From contig WPIO01000016.1 of NCBI GenBank assembly GCA_009760855.2, positions 6,435,001 through 6,499,000 of the forward strand: a stretch of 64,000 nucleotides of DNA, written 5' to 3'. Of the stretch, positions 9,931-18,797 are shown piece after piece. The position numbers and the translations under genes were made by a program. The DNA comes from Cristatella mucedo (taxonomy: Eukaryota > Bryozoa > Phylactolaemata > Cristatellidae). Under the pieces are notes generated by a model. That model was not told the origin of the DNA. It saw only the letters and a list, made by a program, of their open reading frames with translations, and searched no databases. Each line of letters opens with the position of its first letter. Positions within the stretch are counted from its first letter, which is position 1.

Positions 9931-10479
9931 TTACAGTGTGGTTGTTGGAATTGTATCAGAAACTGGAACATCTGGATCCAAAACTGCTGGATTGACAACC
10001 TCTGGAGCAACTGGAACAGCTAGAGCAGCAAGTGTTGCCTTTTGTCTATCACTTGTTCCATCAGTGATATCAAGGAGAATTGCATAACATTCATCTTTAA
10101 CAATTCCAGAGATATCCGGTTTAATTCCTGCAGCGCCTGAGATAACTGTTGAGAAAGTTGGTAGCTGACTAGCAATCCATGCTGTATGGCTAGAGACTTC
10201 TCCAGGTTTATCAAAAAGAGTATCAACTTTCGATCTAACTGTTGCTTCAAGGTCAGTTGTTATACTTGCCATTCCAGAATCGATTACCTTTTGTGCTTCA
10301 ATGTCGCACTCATCAATATAAAACTTTTTAACAGAGGTGTCTGTCATAATTGAGATATCTGAGTCAAGTGTCTGTTGATCGTATGCAGTCATTCTAGACT
10401 TTACAAGATAGTCAACATATGCTTTCAGCAAAGTTGCGGATGTGGTAAGAGTGGAATCAGTTACTTCAGTTGCCGACAT
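9931..10479 (-). CDS. hypothetical viral protein, 182 aa, intact
   Basis: Uninterrupted minus-strand ORF of 182 codons in the AT-rich block, starting ATG-TCT-GCA at 10479. It is rich in Thr, Ser, Asp, Ala and Val. It opens with helical, mixed-charge sequence (LLKAYVDYLVKSRM), has an Ala/Val/Pro-rich C-terminus (ALAVPVAPEVV, then VSDTIPTTTL) and has no TM segment or Cys pair. The composition suits a virion or scaffold protein, but no family is recognised. It heads a row of minus-strand genes (10995, 10682, 10479, 9913). It is the longest intact viral ORF, while most neighbours are broken. Confidence 0.55.
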   Translation of the reverse strand: MSATEVTDSTLTTSATLLKAYVDYLVKSRMTAYDQQTLDSDISIMTDTSVKKFYIDECDIEAQKVIDSGMASITTDLEATVRSKVDTLFDKPGEVSSHTAWIASQLPTFSTVISGAAGIKPDISGIVKDECYAILLDITDGTSDRQKATLAALAVPVAPEVVNPAVLDPDVPVSDTIPTTTL

Positions 10480-10517
10480 TTCTCATACTATAATAAAAAA
10501 TACAAAAACAAAAATAA

Positions 10518-10682
10518 ATCTAATTCTTTATTAACTCTCTTGCTTCCATCTTTAACTCTTCATGTTTGTCTTCATGAATACACATATCAAATATAATTTC
10601 AATAAGTTTATCAATAATTTTAATTTTCTACCATGACTAATGTCTTGAATTGCATTACTAATTTTATAATTTGTTATTTCCA
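10518..10682 (-). pseudogene. small viral ORF, frameshifted
   Basis: ATG at about 10682 on the minus strand, some 20 codons (to SHGRK), then a frame change into a helical, charged tail (EDKHEELKMEARELI) that ends near 10518. It lies between two intact minus-strand genes with tight spacing. Function unknown. Confidence 0.3.
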
Positions 10683-10719
10683 TATATACTAGAAAGAAAA
10701 GCATTTAATTCAAAATTAA

Positions 10720-10995
10720 TTAATTAATTTGAAAGCCCTGTTTAGTTTTTGGAGTTTTTGATTGCTTTTCTGCGTCTAACAGCATTTCATTTATTTTACT
10801 TCTACATTCCATTAGTTTATCGCAGGTATCGCAAATCTCAACGAGAACAGTAGTGTACGAGCTATCCAAGTCTGGAATAAGTTTATCAAATGAATGCTTG
10901 ACAATTCTCTGATCTACTCTTTTTAAGTTTTGTAGACAAATTATAAGAGCCATATCTCTTGATTGTTCGCAACTAAGAATTCTAGAAACATCCAT
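10720..10995 (-). CDS. hypothetical viral protein, 91 aa, intact
   Basis: Uninterrupted ORF starting ATG-GAT-GTT at 10995. Predominantly helical sequence with four Cys, including CDTC (the others are in LSCEQ and LMECR), and a polar Lys/Gln-rich C-terminus. No TM segment. It might be a small metal-binding or packaging-related protein, but I do not recognise a family. The next upstream gene on the same strand ends at 11016, 21 bases away, so the two may have been co-transcribed. Confidence 0.5.
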   Translation of the reverse strand: MDVSRILSCEQSRDMALIICLQNLKRVDQRIVKHSFDKLIPDLDSSYTTVLVEICDTCDKLMECRSKINEMLLDAEKQSKTPKTKQGFQIN

Positions 10996-11015
10996 TCTAT
11001 ATAAAAATACATTTT

Positions 11016-11171
11016 TTATAGGTCATCTTCTTCGTTTACGTAATTGTATTCTACCTCCTCTTCACTTTCATATTCTTCACTTTCATATTCTGATTCTTCT
11101 GGATTGGAATCAGGATCATCACTATCAGACTCTTTATACTCAGATTCATATTCATTTTCAACTTTGGCCAT
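11016..11171 (-). CDS. small acidic viral protein, 51 aa, intact
   Basis: ATG at 11171 and TAA at 11018-11016. About half of the residues are Glu or Asp, with a repeated SEYESEEYESEEE pattern and very few basic residues. Such acidic low-complexity proteins occur in viruses as DNA mimics or chaperone-like factors, but the function here is unknown. It is complete, and its AT-rich codon use matches the viral block. Confidence 0.45.
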   Translation of the reverse strand: MAKVENEYESEYKESDSDDPDSNPEESEYESEEYESEEEVEYNYVNEEDDL

Positions 11172-11228
11172 ATCTATAATAATGAATTTTATGTAATTAT
11201 AAAAATTTATTCCTGCCAGCTCAAAAAA

Positions 11229-11345
11229 TTAGCCATTCTTCTGCTCTATGATACTCTAATTATATTTGTAATTCATATAACTCTTTTGTTGTTTCTCGAA
11301 TATCATGTTCAACTTTTATTTTTGATTCAGGTTCGAGGATTTCTT
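11229..11345 (-). pseudogene. viral gene fragment cut by the minisatellite
   Basis: On the minus strand an open frame comes out of the 9-bp repeat and reads EEILEPESKIKVEHDI, continues to a TAA near 11265, then stays open for about 12 more codons. It is the last viral-type sequence before the composition changes, so this looks like the right edge of the viral block, with the upstream part lost. Confidence 0.35.
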
Positions 11346-11502
11346 CACTCTTTCGAGTCCGGCGAGTCCGGCGAGTCCGGCGAGTCCGGCGAGTCCGCCG
11401 AGCCTGCCGAGCCCGCCGAGCCCGCCGAGCCCGCCGAGCCCGCCGAGCCTGCCGACTCCGCCGAGCCTGCCGAGCCCGCCGAGTCCGCCGAGCCCGCCGA
11501 GC

Positions 11503-11542
<40 letters not shown>

Positions 11543-11575
11543 CGTCGAGTCCGCCGAGTCCGCCGAGTCCGTCGA

Positions 11576-11606
<31 letters not shown>

Positions 11607-11607
11607 A
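11346..11607. repeat. 9-bp GC-rich minisatellite
   Basis: About 29 copies of a GAGTCCGCC-type 9-mer with variants (GGC or GCC third triplet, CCC/CCT for TCC), broken once by a 3-bp insertion near 11545. All frames are open because the unit is a multiple of three; the resulting Glu-Ser/Pro-Ala ORF is a by-product. It lies exactly at the right edge of the AT-rich viral block. Confidence 0.9.
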
Positions 11608-11689
11608 TACTTCGCGACGAATAGCAGTTGAACTTTCCGCCAGCTATTAGTACATGGCCAGCAGCAAAGCTCGAGAATAGAGCATGAGA

Positions 11690-12320
<631 letters not shown>

Positions 12321-12383
12321 GGTAGAGTGTGCAGATCGAGCGCAAACGAGCTGAACCCGTTGTTTCTCTACAGCCGCACTTAC

Positions 12384-12520
12384 CAGAGCCTCAGAGGTTG
12401 TCTCCGCAAGGCCGATGCCACCGCTAGCGAACGGATGCGGTGTCGGCGTGTTGAGGTCCTTAGCCTTGCCATCGGCTGCGCTCAATTGAGCGGCTACCTG
12501 CAGTAGCGCGAGGCGAGCGA
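12384..12520 (-). CDS. candidate host exon, unknown gene
   Basis: On the minus strand a non-repetitive open stretch ends in a perfect donor (GCTCTG|GTAAGTG at 12384/12383). It is preceded by an acceptor with a pyrimidine tract (CTTCTCTTTTAACGCAG, AG at 12522-12521); an alternative acceptor CTGCAG would start the exon at 12497. The shorter exon is 38 codons, phase 0 at both ends. The translation is not low-complexity (DGKAKDLNTPTPHPF, then GGIGLAETTSEAL). I do not recognise the protein, and neighbouring exons were not found. Confidence 0.35.
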
Positions 12521-12522
12521 CT

Positions 12523-13250
12523 GCGTTAAAAGAGAAGCCACGACCGCAGCGTCGCATGAATGAGAGAGCTCGCGCCGTCCGACGACTCTCGGCGCACGCC
12601 CAACGTGCAGAGCAGCGGCCGCAGAGGTCGCCGCTCGTCGAACCGCTTCGACGGCGCATGCGTTCTGACGAGCCGCGGGTCTCCATCGTCTCGCGCGGCT
12701 GCCGAGAGGGAAGCGGCAGAAGGCGTGCGCGCTCGCGAGCCGGGCGCATGCAGCCGGGGCCGTCGCGCATAGCGGTTTGAGCTGTCGGAAAGAGCCCGCA
12801 CCGGCGACGGCTAGAGCCCGTGGGTGCGGCCGCTGCGCAGAAGCGGCGGCGGCGTTCTCCTGCTCGAGTCAAGAGGGGCCGAAGGGAGCGAAGACATAGC
12901 GAAGCCGCCGCCGTCGCAGCGACTCTGCAGCAGAGGTGGCGTCAGTGGCCAGCCGAGCACGCGCCCCACAGTGCCGGACCGACGGGTGGCGGGCGCAGAC
13001 GCAGCGGCTCGCAGCGCGCCGGTGCGAGTGGCCAGATGCAAACGCACCAGGAGGTTGTCGCAGTGGGAGTGTAGCTGGACCATAGCGGTCGTCAGTGGTC
13101 GAAAGTCGGTGCTACGGCATGCAACGTCACTGGTCGCCAAGTTCTTCTTGAGGTTCCGGCGTCTCGCTTCGCTTAGCATCTCAAGCACTGCGCTGCAATG
13201 GCGTAGGTCCTATCTCAGTAGGAGATTTCGAAGAGTAGATGTCATTGGCA
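12523..13250. other. GC-rich stretch, no gene assigned
   Basis: CpG-rich DNA with many overlapping open frames on both strands, as expected from high GC. None has a recognisable domain. It could be a CpG-island-like promoter area. Confidence 0.3.
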
Positions 13251-13254
13251 AATA

Positions 13255-13733
13255 GTTATCCAGTGAGCCATTAAAGTTAATGCTAAACCACGGATCAATT
13301 GCAGGTCCATTTCTTTTCGCAAGTTATACTCTCCCCGTGGCCGCTGTAACAACCAAACTTGATCTAGGCTTCAATTTGCGTCAGAACATCCCCTGACCTG
13401 ACCATATTTAAAAAGAATTTAAAAACACACCTATTTAGAACAGCATTTAGTGGGTCCCTGTGAGTCGTCCTTCATGTGCTTATGCGTGCTGACACTGTGC
13501 ATGCTGCCACTAACCACATTTGCATGCTGACCCTGTGCATGTCACTCCTAACCACGTTATTCATTTTGTTTGTTTATCAAGCATGATATTACTAACCATT
13601 CAGTTGCATTTCTCTTTGCAGCAAATGTAAAGCGTCTTGAGAGAGATCGAGTTCTCAGAGGGCGCTTTATCAAGTGCAATATTATTATTAATTTTATTAT
13701 TATTTATTATTATTATTATTATTATAACAATCC
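13255..13733 (+). mobile_element. LINE-A copy with internal deletion
   Basis: Begins with a scrap of the RT domain (the GPFLFASYTLP-like stretch near 13300), jumps to the C-terminal coding end (CVRTSPDL-type region near 13380), then has the full 3' UTR, the stem-loop near 13630-13665 and an ATT-rich tail. The jump indicates an internal deletion of several hundred bases. Confidence 0.75.
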
Positions 13734-13735
13734 AA

Positions 13736-13831
13736 CCTAATCTAGGCTTCAATTTTCATGCAAATGACACGCAGCAATGTGCATTTGTATGCGCAGCTGA
13801 CCCTGACGAAGAAGATGTTTACGCACCTTGA
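13736..13831 (+). mobile_element. LINE-A RT fragment around the YADD box
   Basis: Reads LGFNFHANDTQ, a decayed form of the RT catalytic LGFxxYADDTQ box: Tyr to His and the first Asp to Asn. It directly follows the (ATT)n tail of the previous copy, so one element was inserted next to or into another. Confidence 0.6.
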
Positions 13832-14939
13832 TTCTTCTTAGCTGCCCAGCATATCGAACTCTCTTAGCTCTATTACAGCATTTTATTTATAACGCACCCT
13901 AATAGATGGGAGGTGCACATTATAAACTTGCGTAGTGTCACCCAGAAACCGAAAACACTAGCGCTCAGAAACGGCTCGGCAAGCTTATCTCTTTAGCTTC
14001 TACGCGGGCTCTGGATTTCCCAGCCGAACCTGAAAGAACATGCCGGCTTTAACGTTTGCCCCGGACCGCTGTCGAAAGAGATCTTGGACGTACTTGAACG
14101 CTGCTGACTCAACTGTCTAGAGCAGTGAACAACTGCTTGACGAGACCTGACTTGATGTTCAGCGGTGGCCTAAGCACCTACGAAAAGACGCTTTAAGGTG
14201 ATTGACAGCTTTGCTCCCACGCTTGCTTGGCTATCGCGTACGTGGCCGATGCCACGTACTGCACCACTTCTCAATGATCTGCACTCGGTACCCGTCAAGC
14301 AGTGCATCGACTCAGCGGTTTCGCCGCCGCCGCCGCCGCCGCCACTTACCGGTCCCCGGCTTCTTTTGCTTTGACGTCGTACTTACGCAGGTTTCCCGTT
14401 GCACCAACCGCTCCTGCGATCGCTCGGTTGTGCCTCAAGTGAACATCAAATCCCCCCCTCCGCGACCGTGCTTCCAGTTACGCTGGTCCCAAAGCCCCAT
14501 AGCCCTCCCCCGCTGCCGACTGCATAGCGTCTTAGCGTCTGACCTAACGAGCTTTTAAAAGGCAGCTAGAGACGCGCCCGCGCTCCTCGCACAGCAGCCT
14601 CCGCTCCGCTCGCTCATATCGTCCTGCCCGCTCTTGCGCATGCTCTTGCGCAACTGTGCGGATAAAGTGCGTAAAGGAGACTCGGCTGCCTTACGCGCTT
14701 AATCGGTTTACATGCTCAATTAATCATTACTTTTTACTGGAAGCATACCGTGAACCATCTCGGCTCTTCCCGTGTCGCTCGTTCAGAACGTGGACTTTTG
14801 CAGCTCCTTGTTTTGCCGTTTTATCGCTCGAGGCCCAATTGCAGCGTCGCACGGCCTATCCTCTCGGTAAGCCGTCGGCGCAGCACAATTCCATCTCAGA
14901 ACGATAAGTCGCAATAAGACCTGCCTGAGCATCCCTCGG
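13832..14939. other. GC-rising intergenic DNA, no gene seen
   Basis: No gene recognised. A short (GCC)n run lies near 14322-14343. The frames around 14200-14560 show no domain. Confidence 0.3.
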
Positions 14940-15261
14940 TGAATCGCATCGATTGCGCCGCCGCCGCCGCCGCCGCCGTCGCCGCCGCCGCCGCCGCCGC
15001 TGCTACGTAATCGAAAGCGACGCAGCGAAAGCAGCCGACACCGGACGGCGCGCCGCCGCGGCCCACTGACCGGCGCCGTTACTACCTGGCGTCAGGTTTC
15101 GTCAGGTCGTGTCAGGTTTCAAGATGGAGTCGCGTGCACCGTACGCTGTTCGCACGTGAGCAGGAAGTGCCGCGCGCGACCCCGATGCAACCGCTCGCCT
15201 GTTGGCTCATTACGTCGGACCGCGCCGGCCGCGTTCGGCGGGCGACCCTTCATTATACACC
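14940..15261 (+). promoter_or_regulatory. CpG-rich promoter region of the CAP gene
   Basis: Very GC- and CpG-rich, with a (GCC)n run at about 14956-15001, just upstream of the inferred CAP start codon. A CATTATACAC word lies 2-11 bases before the ATG and is too close to be a TATA box. The promoter assignment rests on composition and position. Confidence 0.35.
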
Positions 15262-15265
15262 ATGG
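15262..15265 (+). CDS. GLIPR2-like: CAP gene exon 1 (coding part is ATGG only)
   Basis: CACC-ATGG is a strong start context and runs straight into a donor (ATGG|GTAGGC). Four coding bases leave phase 1, matching the two leading bases of exon 2; the join gives Met-Gly. The 5' UTR start is not defined. Confidence 0.55.
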
Positions 15266-16773
15266 GTAGGCAGCGGCGGCGGCAGCGGCGGCGGCGGCGG
15301 CGGCAGCCTGGCAGGTCGCCTGGGCAGCGGCACTTGGCGGCTTCGACAGCGCATCCGCATTCGTTTGCGTCGCGTCGCCCATCTGCCGTCGACGGAAGTC
15401 AGGCGCTCGCTCTCTCTCGCTCTCTACGCCTTTCTTTCTTTCTCTGCCTTTGCAGGCACCAATAACTCAAAGGCCAAGCAGGGGGCGGGCTCCGCCGCCG
15501 GACGGCGGCAGCCATCGGCGGCGGCGGCGCCGACGTCGTTTCAGAGTCGGTCGGAGAAGGTGCACACATCGACTACCACTACGACCAGCAGCACGGGTAC
15601 GCCGCCGATGCCGCTGCGTCCTGCGCGTCCGCCGCCGTCGCCGTCTATGCCGCCGTCGTCAGCGCTCGCGGCAGGCTTAGACCGGCACTCGCGGCGCTCG
15701 CGGCGCTGCGAGCGATCGTGCGAGCGCCGCGAGCGCTGACGGCCGCAGCGTCAATTAGCCGGCTCTCCTCCTCTGCTGTCGTATTGCAATCTCCTACGAG
15801 GCCTCTCTGTCTTAACGGTTCACCATTCTCATGCTCTCATCCTCTCTACAGCTCTCTCCTAGTCACTCTGAGAGTTCGCTAAAATCCGACGCAGCGACAG
15901 ACGGATCGGCAGGATCTGCAGGAGTAGCCAAGTTTTCAAGCCAGTGTCTCGAAAAACGCTAAACGACAGCTAACAGCAGAGAACCTAGCTAGCCAAAACT
16001 TGATACATCACACATGAGAGCCCATAGGACCTTTTAGGCACAATAAAAAACCTAGCAGCACCTCATTCCGTATTTACAATTAATTACAGTTGGTGAGCCG
16101 TGATGGCACGCTATTTAAGGCGGTTGCTTTCACGACCTCGGTTCCGAGGTCGTGGTTTCGATCCTTGTTGTGGGCGATCCTGTATCGCTGCAGCAAGCGG
16201 TGGCGATAGCCGCAAAGGCTCTTCTGTCGCTATACAAAAAGAGGCTGTTTAATCAGATGGAATTTATTTATTTTTATTAAGGATCCAGCATTCCAGACTG
16301 CAGCTGCAGTTTGGATAGGTTAACGTAAAAAATTCCAACGATTCAGGTGACAAGCTAATTGGGCTCAAAATGCGTTGTGTGATGAATTAAGTTTTGGTTA
16401 GGTCAAGGTCAAACTCACCGTTTAAACGGCCGAGGTCAAGGTGAATGAATGCGTCAGGTGACCAAGATCGTGGGTTCAAGCCCCGCGCGGTGCCTGCGAA
16501 GCGCCTGCATGGAGATTAAATTCTCTCAAATTCTCTATGCGAATAAATTACGGTTGTTCTTAAGCGCTTGACAGAAGTACGCCAGTGTGACTGCATGCAT
16601 TCAACAGCTGGCAGATCGCTGAAGGATGGGCCGCTAGAGGGCATTTCGCTCACCTAAACTTCACGAGACGTCGGCCCAGCGCCCATCGCTCGTTTTATCA
16701 GCCGCCGCCGATGCTCGAGCGGTCGGTGATTTCAATACGAACCGCGGGCGCACACGTGACTGCCGGGCAGGCT

Positions 16774-16869
<96 letters not shown>

Positions 16870-18758
16870 CTGGGTAAAAGCCAGCCTTTGCTGTGGTCAG
16901 CTTTGCCGGCGGAAGCGGCATCAGCCAGGCACAGCGGGGCCATGCACACGAGTCCTTCTCTTTAATCTTAAAGAATCGCTTCTACCCATCACGCACGACG
17001 GGCGATATAGTTTGAAGTGTCAGCTCTCTCAAAGTTTTGTTAGGTTGCTGGGGGACGGCAGCTGAGCCGCCACCAGACAGACGCGGTCGGCGACGGCCGT
17101 TGATGAGACGACGGTGACGTAATGGTAGCGTTGGAAGCAACGCGAGAATAGCCGATAATCCTACTAGGTCCAAATCGATTGGCTAGAGCTACTCATCCAG
17201 CACCCAAAATCGACTGGCTGTGGCGCTCACGATTTGGAGCGTCACTGCGAATTCCCTTTAATTCAGGAGTGGTAAAAACGATCACCGTGACGACAACTAC
17301 GACGACCACAGAAGGGCGCGCCGATGGAACCGTTAAGACTGGGACTGGGAAAACCAAGCGCGCCGCCGCTGCTTCCGGCGGCGGCGCGCGGGCTCAGGTA
17401 AGGTGAACGATTTTCCTTTTGTCACGTTAACAATAAGCGTTGGAGGTATAGCTGTGGCTTATCGCTTAACATCTAGTCAAACTTTGCAAAATATCGCGTT
17501 CGCTAAGCTATATCGGTGTGTGCACCTTTGGAGGTACGCTGTGTTCTAGGTTCGTCTGTTTCCAATTGTACGCATTCTTGAGCTTTTCCCTGAGAAGTAC
17601 GAGTATTGTAAGCAATTTAATGTAATTTACAGCTCCGCTATGCAATTCCACAAAGTACCTAAGTCTAGGTGGGTGTTACGCAGAAGCGTTTTCCGCAGAG
17701 TACTCAAAGCCTAAGCGACGGCTTTCGGTACGCCCGAGCGACGCAATCGGAAGTGAACAAAATGTGTACGCTCGTGCTAACGCCTGCCTCAAAGCTTCTC
17801 ATGCATTCTCGGAGCGTCTCAGACCTCTGGCCGGCTTCGCCGAGTTCCTCGATTTGTGTAGCGGGCGAATCGACTGGTGTCACGTGCTTGCTAGAATGAA
17901 CCTTTCGCTTTGATCTAGCCCTAGGCTAAGCCGCATCGAATGTCCTTCACCTTCGGGCATCTCTCGTTTGATCTCCTAATGCCGTAGCCCGACTTCTGCT
18001 TTTTCGCGCACGCAGCTATCGAAAGCGAGACTGGATTCTTCTTCGCCGGAGAAGAACGCCGCCACCGACTCTCATAAGACCAGGGTCCAAAACTCAAAGC
18101 CAGAAAGCGCGCAGCAATTTGCCAAGAATGCACTGCGGGCCCACAATGCCTACAGGTGAAGTGTTACGTGTCGGTTGCTCATTAGCTGCGCCAAAGAAGC
18201 AACTTCAGCAGGGAGCCCGCCGCTGCGCTAGCTTAGAGGACAAGATCGAGTTAAGGTCACGGTCAATGGCACTGAGTTGGAAATAGCATCGGCAAATAAT
18301 CTCACCTCATTTCGATTACAGGAAAAAACACGGGGCTAGGCCGCTCAAATTAGCGAAAGACCTCAATGCATATGCTCAACGTTGGGCGGAGCACCTGGCT
18401 GCTACAGACGTCATGAAGCACAGCGAATGCGTTCTAAAAGGCGTAAAGATTGGTGAGAACGTTGCAGAAAAATGGGGTCACGGTGGAGTAGATTACACAG
18501 GTAAGCGACAGTGCACCCGGTTCGATGCAGAAGCGCCTGATATTTAGGCTGCTGCTTAATGCACCATTGAGAAGAGCTGCTGCTGCTGCAGCTTGTCCAG
18601 CTCGTCTTTCGGGAGCAATTATCAATGAAATGCATAACCCTACGATGCAGCTGCGCCAAGGTCACGTGCTATGATGCCAAGCTTGCAGCGTGACGAGCGA
18701 GAGAGCAGAAAAACGAAGCCTATCTTTCTCCGCCCTTCTGCTGCCTCCTTCTCTCTCC

Positions 18759-18797
<39 letters not shown>

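Larger units (their letters stand above)
2345..11345. mobile_element. endogenous Polinton/Maverick-like DNA virus, decayed
   Basis: About 9 kb that is clearly more AT-rich than both flanks, densely filled with remnants of viral genes on both strands. Seen in the sequence are a retroviral-type DDE integrase of the Polinton class, a YqaJ-type nuclease, a capsid-like protein, fibre-like repeat proteins and several small proteins. Polintons/adintoviruses normally also carry a protein-primed DNA polymerase B, a packaging ATPase, an adenain-type protease and a minor capsid protein; I did not find these, so the element is partial or rearranged. Host elements SINE1 (6972-7078) and LINE-A (7186-7714) are inserted in it. 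No terminal inverted repeats are visible. The class assignment rests on the integrase and capsid signatures and is an inference. Confidence 0.75.

Noticed and set aside
2345-11345. Bacterial or phage contamination, suggested by the tail-fibre repeats and YqaJ nuclease
   Set aside because: Host SINE and LINE copies lie inside the block, the integrase is of eukaryotic Polinton type, and the composition and decay fit an old integration.
15134-15739. A single 201-codon ORF as the gene product of the GC-rich region
   Set aside because: Splice signals inside it (acceptor before 15,456, donor after 15,596) fit the CAP gene in phase; the rest is GCG-triplet and GC-rich filler.
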